Shown: positions 27,801-36,352 of the stretch, in pieces
Position numbering within the stretch: the stretch's first letter is position 1
Layout of the letters: every line of letters starts with the position of its first letter
From: an uncultured Prevotellaceae bacterium
Lineage (GTDB): Bacteria; Bacteroidota; Bacteroidia; Bacteroidales; Bacteroidaceae
NCBI GenBank assembly: GCA_946184125.1
Contig: CAMHEL010000001.1
Coordinates: forward strand, 24,905-88,904
Direction: 5' to 3'
Length of the DNA: 64,000 bases
Made by a program: the position numbers and the translations under genes
The notes under the pieces: generated by a model
Told to the model about the DNA's origin: nothing
Database searches by the model: none
What the model saw: only the letters and a program-made list of their open reading frames with translations

Positions 27801-30800
27801 CTACAACTTCAACCCCGACCTCAATGCCGCTGGGCGATTCGACCGAACAGAAAACAAATGGGGCGGAATGATGAGAAAACTCGACACCAACGACTTCGAG
27901 ACGGCTAACATCGAGTATATCGAATTCTGGCTCCTCGACCCATTCATCTATACCAGCCAGAAGGATAATGCAGCGGAGTATGGCGGCGACTTCTATATCA
28001 ACCTTGGAGAGGTCAGCGAGGATGTGCTGCGCGACGGAAAGAAATTCCAAGAGAGCGGAATGGCGGTCGACGGCTCGGCAAAATACACCACCACGCAGTG
28101 GGGAAAAATACCCAACCAGCCCACCGACAACACCTATTCCTTCGTCACCACATCGGGGGCAAGGGCAAGCCAGGACGTGGGATTCAATGGACTAACCGAC
28201 AGCGAGGAGAAGACCTTCGAGAGCTACCAGCAGTTCCTCACCGAAATACAGGGAAAGGTGTCGCCCGAAGTGTTCGACAGTATCTTCAACGACCCTGCCA
28301 ACGACAACTACCACTACTTCAGAGGAAGCGACTACGACCAGCAGCAGGCGTCCATTCTGCAGCGGTACAAGCGCATCAACAATCCTCAGGGCAACTCGCC
28401 CGACTCCGACATGCGTACCGAGAGTTATGACACCTCCTACAAGACGACACCCGACGTGGAGGACATCAACCAGGACTACACCCTCAACGAGTATGAGAAA
28501 TACTATCAGTATCATGTGTCCATCAGACCAGAGGACCTCGTCGTAGGGCGGAACTTCATCGTCGACAGCAGGGTGGGAAGCGGCACGCTCAGAAACGGAG
28601 AGAGATACGACGTCACATGGTACCAGTTCAGAATTCCTCTCGACAGGTATGAGAAAAAGGAGGGCGCCATCAGCGACTTCACTTCCATAAGGTTCATGAG
28701 AATGTTCCTCACCAACTTCAAACAGCCCATCGTCTTGCGATTCGGAAGCCTTGACCTCGTCTATGGCGAATGGAGGGTCTATACACAGAACCTCACCAAT
28801 AGCGTATCCAACTCGGGATACATGGCTGTCAGCGCAGTCAATATTGAGGAAAACAACGACAAGACTCCGGTCAACTACATCCTGCCGCCGGGCATCTCAC
28901 GCGTCCAGGACCCCACACAGCCGCAGCTCGTCGAAAGCAATGAGCAGGCTCTCGATATCATGGTCACCAACCTCGGCACTGGAGAGTCGAAATGTGTCTA
29001 TAAAAACACCACGCTCGACCTCAGACAGTACAAACGCCTGCAGATGTTCGCTCATGCCAACCCGTTCAACGAGAACACGACCAACCTCGCCGACAATCAG
29101 CTCGCACTCTTCATACGCCTCGGAAACGACTACAAGAGCAATTATTACGAGTATGAGATACCGCTCAAACTCACACCAGCGGGGCACTACGACAAATACT
29201 CCACATCCGACAAATGGACCGTGTGGCCCGAGGAAAACATGCTCGATATACCTCTGAGCATCTTCACCGCACTCAAGAAGGAGCGCAACAAAGCCAAGGC
29301 TGAGGGTACGGCAAGCTACAACCAGCTCTACACCGCCTATGATGAGGACAAACCTTCCAATAAGGTCAGCATCATGGGTAATCCTTCGCTCGGAGAGGTC
29401 AAAACCATGATTATTGGCGTGAGAAACCTCTCGGGAGAGGTCAAGTCGGGAGAGGTGTGGGTCAATGAACTACGACTCAAGGAGTACAACAACGAGGGAG
29501 GATGGGCCGCTCAGGGAAAACTAAATGTCCAACTCTCCGACTTCGGCTCCATCAACCTGGGGGGCTCTTACCGAACAGAGGGATTCGGAGGAATTGAGGA
29601 CGGAGTGGCGGCAAGGGCGCAGGATACTTACCAGAACTACACGCTCACAGCCAACCTGGAACTGGGTAAGTTCTTCCCCGACAAAGCCAAGGTGTCGGCG
29701 CCGCTCTACTATTCCGTCAGCAAGGAGAAAACCATGCCGAAATACAACCCGCTCGACACGGATATGGAGCTCGATGACGCTTTCGAGGCCATGGACAAGA
29801 GGGAAAGAGACTCCGTCGAGGCCATCGTCGTCACCAAGGCCACAAGCACCAATTTCTCGCTGTCGAATGTCAGGGTCGGCATCGCAACAAAGGGGCACCC
29901 CATGCCCTACGACCCCGCAAACTTCTCCTTCACCTACAGCCATAGCCACAGCCATACGGCTGGTGAGACGACCATCTACGAGAATGATGACAGGTGGAAC
30001 GGACAACTGTCATACTCATGGACACCGGTCTATAAGACTTGGGAGCCATTCAAAAAACTCAAGTCGAAATCCAAATGGCTCGAGATAGCAAAGAAATTCG
30101 GACTCAACTACTTGCCGCAGAACATCACCTTCAACACCGACATCAAACGTTCCTACTACGAACTGCAGGAACGCGACGTCGATAACCTCGAAGGGGCTCA
30201 GCTTCCCATCACCTTCAACGAACAGTTCCTTTGGAACAGAGACTTCTCCATCAGATGGGACTTCACCAAAAACCTGCACCTCAGCTTCCAGAGCGCCACT
30301 CATGCGGAAATAGAGGAACCATACACGCCCATCAACAAAGACCTCTATCCCGACCACTACGAGGCATGGAAAGACTCCGTGTGGACTTCCATCAAGAACA
30401 TGGGCGAACCGCTCGACTACGCACAGACCTTCTCCGCATCCTATAAGGTGCCGCTCAACCTCATACCTATCTTCGACTGGCTCACAACCGACGTCACCTA
30501 CAACTCCAACTATTCATGGGTGAGGGGGACGAAACTTGAGGATGGAACAACGCTCGGCAACACCATCTCCAACGGCAGGACGCTCAACATCAACGGCAAC
30601 TTCAACCTGCAGAAGCTTTACGACCATGTGCCTTTCCTCAAGAAGGCCAATGAGCGATTCAACAAATCGTCGTCGAACAGAAACAACCAGCGCAACAAAG
30701 CCAACCAGAAAGCCAACCAAAAGGCCAACCAGAAAGGTAAAAAGGGCGAAGACGACAAACAGAAGGCTGAAGACGACAAGCAGAAGGCACAGTTGCCTAA

Positions 30801-32544
30801 GAACAAAAACACCTTCGAGAAGGAAATCACCATCCCTGGCGACTCATCCATCGTGGTGACACACAGCAAGAAGAGCAAGAGGCTCGTCGTCTCGGCTAAG
30901 TCGAAAGACGGAAAGAACATCAACGTGAAATACAAGGTGGTGGACGACAACAAGATAAAAATCACCAACAAGGGCGACTCTGCTGTCACCATGAAACTCA
31001 GTGTCACACCCAAACAGCCGCTCGACGACAAGACTTGGTACAAGACCACACAGGTCTTCGCCAGGGCGCTCATGATGGTGAGAAGCATCAACCTCTCCTA
31101 CCGCGACCAGCGCTCAATGTCCATCTCAGGCTTCATGCCTGTCATAGGAAACGCTTTCGGACAGCATCGGGGCGATATCCTCAGCCCGGGTCTTGACTTC
31201 GCTTTCGGACTCACCGACGTGGACTACATCAAAAAAGCCCACGACAATGGATGGCTGCTCAGCAACGACGCCCTCGCTACAGAGCCGGCTGCCACCAACA
31301 GCACAAAAGACCTCCAGCTCAAAGTGACGCTGGAACCGGCAAAAGACCTGAAAATCGACCTCAACGCATCAAGGACCGAGACCGATGCCAGAAGAATTCA
31401 GTATATGTACGCCGGCTCGCCAACCATGCGAAGCGGCCAGTTCACCATGACAACCATTTCGCTAAGAGGGGCTTTCGAGAGCACGGGAAATGCTACCGAT
31501 GGATACCATTCATCCACTTTCGAGAAGTTCTGCACCTCGCTCGAGGGATTCAAGTCGCGTGTGGAGCAAAGGTATGCTGGGGCTACCTATCCCGCGGGTA
31601 CCACTCTCGCCGGACAGGAATTCGACCCGGCTAACGGAGGCGTTGGCATCTATAGCGCGGATGTCATGATACCGGCATTCCTCGCTTCATATACCAATAT
31701 CGGAGGTAACTCGCTCGACCTCTTCCCAACAATCACAAAACTGCTGCCCAACTGGACCATACGATACAGCGGACTGAGCAAGCTCACACCTTTCAAAGAG
31801 TGGTTCAAGAGTGTCAACCTCAACCATTCCTATAAGAGCATCTTCTCCATAGGATCATACGCCAGCTTCTCTTCGTGGCAGGAATATATGGGCGACCTCG
31901 GATTCATCACTGATGCAACAACTGGTAATCCGGTGCCATCGAGCATGTTCAATATCTCAACAGCAAGCATCAACGAGCAGTTCTCACCACTGCTCGGAAT
32001 AGATGTCACTTTGCAGAACAACCTCACCTGCAAACTCGAGTACAAATCGACAAGGGTTATCAACCTCAGCACCACCAGCGTGCAGCTCAATGAGAACACC
32101 TCCAACGACTGGGTGATTGGAATGGGATACAAAATCAACGACTTCAAACTCTTTGGGGGCGGAAGCTCATCGCACCGGAAGGTGAAAGGCTCAAAGAAGA
32201 AAGGTAAAGGCGATGGCGACGACAGCGACGACAACAAGCAGTCGAGCAGGCAGAACAGCAGAACCAACAGCAAGAATTTCAACCATGACCTCAACATGCG
32301 CTTCGACTTCTCTTACCGGAAACAGGCCAGCATCACACGCGACATCGCAACCATGACCAGCCAGGCCAGCAGCGGTAACACTGCTTTCAAATTCTCATTC
32401 AGTGCCGACTACACTCTTTCGAAACTGATGACCATGACGTTCTACTACGACCAGCAGACCAATACGCCGCTGCTCACAAGCAACAGCTATCCCACCACTA
32501 CAAGAGACTTCGGCTTGAGCCTCAAGTTCTCGCTCACAAGATAA
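24850..32544 (+). CDS. sprA: T9SS outer-membrane translocon SprA/Sov
   Basis: About 2564 aa; FTDMHFDLGPAEKIFGPGGVRIKTQGTAELKFG, ASYLDDFENTKNTISVSEPTSW, NYLPQNITFNTDIKRSYYELQERD typical of SprA/Sov; start at MKVIQR after the ruvA stop. Confidence 0.93.
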   Translation: MKVIQRIIGTIIVLCAISVMAGNALSVPQDDRTRQQRRQQTNSPQDDRTRQRRQATPQQRIQADTNGDQSDDKKKDDKNDDKNKVNVTAQPIIDDDMEIPDSLLHPRWRIQRTSPVTDDDLSQGSADLQRPENMKQTVVYNDTLDRYIFGNKIAGTYVYAPTMMDYSEYFKWSEKQALRKFFQSKNEEAAKTKGKEKFDFTDMHFDLGPAEKIFGPGGVRIKTQGTAELKFGATFKNIDNPSLPIRNRKTTTMDFDEKINLSVNGKVGDKVNMNINYNTDATFSFDAQTMKLKYEGKEDEIIKLVEGGNVTFPGNSSLITGASALFGLRTDMQFGKLKLQTVISQKKSASGSVSSKGGVQFTPFEIDVADYEENRHFFLAKYFREKYDGAMKTLPNITTGITINRIEVWVTNKTGTANNTRNIIALPELGEAGASAPPANAANQIYSQMVSTYANAREIDQTSSVLDTRFVGGTDYEKLASARLLSSSEYTVNQALGYISLKTALQTDQVLAVAFEYTYGGVTYQVGEFASDVTDVTKCLFVKSLKNTSNNPQQSNWDLMMKNVYYLASNVEKDRFRLDIKFQSDTAGVYLTYLPEPQVKDQTLIKVIDADRLDNNMKTHANGYFDYVSGYTVTNGRVFLPKVEPFGSYLYNYLVSKGVAAQAAEKYSYTELYDSTKTVARQIAEKDKFILTGQFRGSSSSVISLGAYNVPQGSVVVTAGGVVLNEGSDYTVDYSAGEVTIINQSILDSGQKIDASYESNTDYGQTRKTMFGVNWEYDFTKNFQMSGTLRHLSEQALTTKVAMGAEPLNNTLWGVNLNWKKESQWLTNMLDKLPFLHLTQPSNISLTAEFAHLIAGQSHGTQDNASYLDDFENTKNTISVSEPTSWIISSVPTMFDEYKDKTGLTSGFNRSLLAWYNIDPLFTRRSSSLTPSHIKSDLDQLSNHYVREVYVRELYPNRDQSSYSGATSTLAVLNLAYYPSERGPYNFNPDLNAAGRFDRTENKWGGMMRKLDTNDFETANIEYIEFWLLDPFIYTSQKDNAAEYGGDFYINLGEVSEDVLRDGKKFQESGMAVDGSAKYTTTQWGKIPNQPTDNTYSFVTTSGARASQDVGFNGLTDSEEKTFESYQQFLTEIQGKVSPEVFDSIFNDPANDNYHYFRGSDYDQQQASILQRYKRINNPQGNSPDSDMRTESYDTSYKTTPDVEDINQDYTLNEYEKYYQYHVSIRPEDLVVGRNFIVDSRVGSGTLRNGERYDVTWYQFRIPLDRYEKKEGAISDFTSIRFMRMFLTNFKQPIVLRFGSLDLVYGEWRVYTQNLTNSVSNSGYMAVSAVNIEENNDKTPVNYILPPGISRVQDPTQPQLVESNEQALDIMVTNLGTGESKCVYKNTTLDLRQYKRLQMFAHANPFNENTTNLADNQLALFIRLGNDYKSNYYEYEIPLKLTPAGHYDKYSTSDKWTVWPEENMLDIPLSIFTALKKERNKAKAEGTASYNQLYTAYDEDKPSNKVSIMGNPSLGEVKTMIIGVRNLSGEVKSGEVWVNELRLKEYNNEGGWAAQGKLNVQLSDFGSINLGGSYRTEGFGGIEDGVAARAQDTYQNYTLTANLELGKFFPDKAKVSAPLYYSVSKEKTMPKYNPLDTDMELDDAFEAMDKRERDSVEAIVVTKATSTNFSLSNVRVGIATKGHPMPYDPANFSFTYSHSHSHTAGETTIYENDDRWNGQLSYSWTPVYKTWEPFKKLKSKSKWLEIAKKFGLNYLPQNITFNTDIKRSYYELQERDVDNLEGAQLPITFNEQFLWNRDFSIRWDFTKNLHLSFQSATHAEIEEPYTPINKDLYPDHYEAWKDSVWTSIKNMGEPLDYAQTFSASYKVPLNLIPIFDWLTTDVTYNSNYSWVRGTKLEDGTTLGNTISNGRTLNINGNFNLQKLYDHVPFLKKANERFNKSSSNRNNQRNKANQKANQKANQKGKKGEDDKQKAEDDKQKAQLPKNKNTFEKEITIPGDSSIVVTHSKKSKRLVVSAKSKDGKNINVKYKVVDDNKIKITNKGDSAVTMKLSVTPKQPLDDKTWYKTTQVFARALMMVRSINLSYRDQRSMSISGFMPVIGNAFGQHRGDILSPGLDFAFGLTDVDYIKKAHDNGWLLSNDALATEPAATNSTKDLQLKVTLEPAKDLKIDLNASRTETDARRIQYMYAGSPTMRSGQFTMTTISLRGAFESTGNATDGYHSSTFEKFCTSLEGFKSRVEQRYAGATYPAGTTLAGQEFDPANGGVGIYSADVMIPAFLASYTNIGGNSLDLFPTITKLLPNWTIRYSGLSKLTPFKEWFKSVNLNHSYKSIFSIGSYASFSSWQEYMGDLGFITDATTGNPVPSSMFNISTASINEQFSPLLGIDVTLQNNLTCKLEYKSTRVINLSTTSVQLNENTSNDWVIGMGYKINDFKLFGGGSSSHRKVKGSKKKGKGDGDDSDDNKQSSRQNSRTNSKNFNHDLNMRFDFSYRKQASITRDIATMTSQASSGNTAFKFSFSADYTLSKLMTMTFYYDQQTNTPLLTSNSYPTTTRDFGLSLKFSLTR

Positions 32545-32555
32545 AACTCAAACTC

Positions 32556-33797
32556 ATGAACGCAAAATATTGTCAACACATATATCGATACCTGTTCCTT
32601 CTTGTCACTGCTTGCTCCTCTGCCGTCGTGTCGGCGCAGATTGTGGAGACCGGTGACTATGCCGCTCCACAGCAGACTGCCACCTATGAGAACCCATGGG
32701 CTAACAACCTACGTGTAAGGCTCGAGAACATGATGAGCGACGAACTGCTCCAGACCACACAGCTCGGCATGATGGTCTACGACCTCAACGAGAATGAGAT
32801 CATCTTCACACATAACGAGAAGCACAGGATGAGGCCGGCGTCGGTGATGAAACTTGTCACGTCCATCACTGCCCTCGATATGCTCGGAGGTGATTATGGC
32901 TATTATACCAGCATCTGCTACAAGGGGACATTGGAGGCCGACACTCTGCGTGGATATCTCTACTGCGTGGGGGGATTCGACCCTACCACAACCACCGACG
33001 ACATACGCGACATGGCACGTGAGGTAAGGCGATTTGGTATCGCTCATATCGATGGCGTCATCGTTGCCGACCTCACCATGAAGGACACGCTGACCTTCGG
33101 AAGCGGATGGTGCTGGGACGACGAGAACGACCGCCTCACACCTCTCCTCGTCGACAAGAAAGACCAGTTCCTCTCTGTCTTCATGCGACAGCTGCGAGAG
33201 GCGGGGGTCTCACTCAGTGTCACACTCGGAAAGGGAAAGGTTCCCCAGGGATGCACAGAGGTATGCCGCTTCCGAACAGACATCGACAAGGTGCTCACCA
33301 AGATGATGAAAAAGAGTGACAACCTATATGCCGAGTCCATGTTCTATCAAATCGCTAAGGCCAACACAACCAAGGAGGGCAAGGCGGCTGATGCTGAAGG
33401 TGCCGTCAAAAGACTCCTCTATCGACTCGGACTTGACCCAAAAAGCTATACCATCGCCGATGGCAGCGGACTGTCGCTCTACAGCTATATCACAGCACAG
33501 ATGATTGTCAGACTGCTCCGGCATGCCTATGACAACCGGGAAATCTTCGGGCATCTTTACCCGGCGCTACCCATCGCTGGCGTCGACGGCACCCTCGAGA
33601 ACCGTATGAAGACGGGGCCATGCCGGGGAAACGTTCATGCCAAGACGGGGACCGTGTCGGGTGTCTCCACGCTTGCCGGCTACTGCACTGCAAGTAATGG
33701 CCATCTACTCTGCTTTGCCATTCTCAACCAGGGCCTCATCAAGTCTTCCGATGGGCGGGCCTTCCAAGACAGGGTCTGCGAAGTATTGTGTAAATAG
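32556..33797 (+). CDS. dacB: D-alanyl-D-alanine carboxypeptidase/endopeptidase (PBP4 type)
   Basis: MRPASVMKLVTSITAL (SxxK), YAESMFYQIAK, HAKTGTVSGVSTLAGY (KTG). Confidence 0.93.
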   Translation: MNAKYCQHIYRYLFLLVTACSSAVVSAQIVETGDYAAPQQTATYENPWANNLRVRLENMMSDELLQTTQLGMMVYDLNENEIIFTHNEKHRMRPASVMKLVTSITALDMLGGDYGYYTSICYKGTLEADTLRGYLYCVGGFDPTTTTDDIRDMAREVRRFGIAHIDGVIVADLTMKDTLTFGSGWCWDDENDRLTPLLVDKKDQFLSVFMRQLREAGVSLSVTLGKGKVPQGCTEVCRFRTDIDKVLTKMMKKSDNLYAESMFYQIAKANTTKEGKAADAEGAVKRLLYRLGLDPKSYTIADGSGLSLYSYITAQMIVRLLRHAYDNREIFGHLYPALPIAGVDGTLENRMKTGPCRGNVHAKTGTVSGVSTLAGYCTASNGHLLCFAILNQGLIKSSDGRAFQDRVCEVLCK

Positions 33798-33840
33798 AGC
33801 GATACCACCAAAAAAGACGAAGTTCTCCCCGTTCCGTTTG

Positions 33841-33859
33841 TTGCGATGTCATCGCAACA
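33841..33859. repeat. GTTGCGATG-T-CATCGCAAC palindrome; related at 34909-34927, degenerate at 58848-58866
   Basis: Perfect 9-bp arms; shared preceding context c(c/t)cgttccgtYtgttgcgatg. Confidence 0.8.
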
Positions 33860-33896
33860 ACAATCCATCGCAACCATAATCCCTCAATGATAAGGT

Positions 33897-34754
33897 CTAT
33901 TCCAGGACCTTGGTGACGTCGGCGATGCTCATCGACTCTACGCTGCTGCTGTTTTCGCGTTTTACGAACACATGGCCGGTGAGTTCATCAACTGCTGTCA
34001 CGACATATCCTGGACGATATGTACTGACCCATGTAGCCCATACCTTGTCGCCAACCTTTATTTTCTCCTTGAAGGGAATGAGCCGAACGTCGGCCTTGTC
34101 GTATGCCATTATCTTGCTGGCGAAACCCAGGACAAGCACTTTGTCACCATCAACATGGACGAGCGTCGCTTTCAGCCACTCGTTGTCTTTCTTGATGGCT
34201 ACTTGTGCACCGCTCTGCCACTGACCGTCTTTGAGGACTGCGAACGTCCCTGGCTTCAGGGTCTCTCCCTTTCTTTTCTCCGTCAGTGTGGGACTTTCCG
34301 GATTATCGGGCCATCTCATGTCCAGATAGCATACTTTCGGCTCCTTGGGGTTCTTGTCATCTACGACGATTGCCCGCTGAAGGCCGCTGCCCGACTGCCA
34401 CCATGTCAGTAGCACATCTCCTTTTTTCGCTTTTGCACTCTTGGGTAGGGGGATGATGAGCGAGTTGGGCATCTCCACCACTTTGCCGTAATTGTTGAGC
34501 ACCGACTTCTCTTCGCCAACCTCTTTCACGGTGGTGTCGTAGAAGATGAGTATGGCCTCTTCCAGCGGTTTGCCCTTCTCCAACGAACTGGGATAGTATG
34601 TGAATGGGCTTAGCACGGTCTGGCCTGCATCCATCTTTAGTTTCACACCTTGTGGAAAATCCCACGGCCAAGTGGCATCTTCTTTGTCTTGGGCAATTGA
34701 AGGCATCACGATGGCAATGGCCATCATCAGCAGAAGTGTCTTTACTGTTTTCAT
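33897..34754 (-). CDS. Secreted hypothetical protein
   Basis: MKTVKTLLLMMAIAIVMPSIAQ signal peptide; beta-rich body with repeated short barrel-like motifs. Confidence 0.7.
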   Translation of the reverse strand: MKTVKTLLLMMAIAIVMPSIAQDKEDATWPWDFPQGVKLKMDAGQTVLSPFTYYPSSLEKGKPLEEAILIFYDTTVKEVGEEKSVLNNYGKVVEMPNSLIIPLPKSAKAKKGDVLLTWWQSGSGLQRAIVVDDKNPKEPKVCYLDMRWPDNPESPTLTEKRKGETLKPGTFAVLKDGQWQSGAQVAIKKDNEWLKATLVHVDGDKVLVLGFASKIMAYDKADVRLIPFKEKIKVGDKVWATWVSTYRPGYVVTAVDELTGHVFVKRENSSSVESMSIADVTKVLE

Positions 34755-34945
34755 CTTTTTCCAATTAGTATTGTGTAATCCAAAGTCAATCATGGACAAA
34801 GGTACACATTTTATGCGAACTTTCCAAAAATACGAACTCATTTGTCTATCATGCGGACGTGAAAATAATGCGAGAGTACCCAAAGTCGGAACCCTCCCCG
34901 TTCCGTCTGTTGCGATGTTATCGCAACTATGGATATGTATTAGAA

Positions 34946-34985
34946 GGACGGAGTTTTTGATCCGTTTTTTGTAAGGGCATAGTTG
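34946..34985 (+). repeat. 40-bp direct repeat, left copy (identical to 38230-38269)
   Basis: ggacggagtttttgatccgttttttgtaagggcatagttg. Confidence 0.95.
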
Positions 34986-35178
34986 AGTGTATCAGAGGGA
35001 CGGTGTATCAGAGGGACGGGGAATTTGATATATGAAACACTGGCTCGGAGTTATTGTATCACGGGAATAATGGAGAAAAATCATGTTCCGGTAGTCTTTT
35101 TTATGAGATAATTTGCTAATTCAACATTATTTCTATATTTTTGCAAGGTATTGTAAAAACTTATTAAATCATATAACT

Positions 35179-35628
35179 ATGAACAAAATCTTCACCATTT
35201 CTCTTGCCTTATTCTTGTGCTTTAACGTAATGGGTTCTTCTATTACCGAAAACCCGAAAGAGGAAGCCATTTCACGTCAAGACGCGGCTATTTGTTGGTT
35301 TTATCTTAAGGGTACCATAGGTAAAAATAATGTTAGAATGTATCTTGCAGCACCCAATGACAATTTCTTAGGTCAATATTTTTATGTTTCGCAGGGTTTT
35401 TACAACCAAATTGATTTGAAACAATCATATTATGATATAGATACGGGTCATTTGATTATTAATGAATATGTTAATGGTATGAGGACAGGAAAGTTTGATG
35501 GTTTTTTAAGAGATGGTGGTGGCGAAGGATGCAGTGCGGTATACACTGGTACTTTTACCAATTTTAATGGTAAAAGATTCAAATTCAGATTGTATGATGA
35601 TCCTATGTCACCATATTTGGACGATTAA
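35179..35628 (+). CDS. Secreted hypothetical protein in AT-rich segment
   Basis: MNKIFTISLALFLCFNVMGSS signal peptide; TATTTTTG -7 box near 35135. Confidence 0.6.
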   Translation: MNKIFTISLALFLCFNVMGSSITENPKEEAISRQDAAICWFYLKGTIGKNNVRMYLAAPNDNFLGQYFYVSQGFYNQIDLKQSYYDIDTGHLIINEYVNGMRTGKFDGFLRDGGGEGCSAVYTGTFTNFNGKRFKFRLYDDPMSPYLDD

Positions 35629-35910
35629 ATCTTCTTATTAGAAAATCTTATTTCAATAGCATTTTTTATTCATAAACATTATAATTATGAAAAGCTCAAA
35701 TCAATTATAAAAGACAAATATGATATGTATCAAGTAGAGTCCGCAGAATCGTCTCATAAGATTTTTGTAATGTATTGTCGTGAGAGTAATAGCAGAAAGG
35801 TCCTATTGTATTACTATGACCCAAATCCGGACAAAAAAGATGTAAAATATGTAGTAGATTTACAATATAGAGACATATCTATTTATAAAGATCCTAGTGA
35901 TGAATTGTAA
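35629..35910 (+). pseudogene. Possible same-frame continuation of 35179..35628 after a TAA
   Basis: Frame stays open from the stop at 35626-35628 through ...KSIIKDKYDMYQVESAESSHKIFVMYCRESNSRKVLLYYYD... to 35910. Confidence 0.35.
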
Positions 35911-36019
35911 AAATGAAAACGTGTGCGGATCACGGGAAATTGCGAAAGACGGGGACGGTGTTTTTGTTTCAATTATTTGAAAGCTATTATTTTCTATTGG
36001 AGCATTTTACTGTCAAATC

Positions 36020-36140
36020 AAGTTTGTCATTCCTATAAAAATCTAATTTTGCAAATTATTGGTAAGAAGATTCACAATTTTTGTTCTTCGGTCAATGCAT
36101 TAGGAAGTTTCGATAAAAGCAAGTCATTGATATTAATGAG
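36020..36140 (-). pseudogene. Decayed fragment of the 3' end of a Schlafen/AlbA_2 gene like the adjacent one
   Basis: Minus strand ININDLLLSKLPNALTEEQK then shifted frame KIVNLLTNNLQN matches AEINELLLDKLPDALTEQQKITKIGHLLMNLRN of 36353..38050. Confidence 0.6.
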
Positions 36141-36352
36141 GAAAGAGGAATCGGGGGATAGCAAATGGATTGAAATGTTAGAATTAAGAACGAATTCCAT
36201 AGGTTGACTTAGTTCTCTTAAAGTTCTCTCAAAGTTCACATGTACTTCACGCAAACTTCGCGCAATTGATTTTTTGAATTCTACTGAAAACGAAGTACTT
36301 ACAAAAATACTGTGCGCAAACTTCACGCAAACTTCACGAAATTTGCGCGAAC

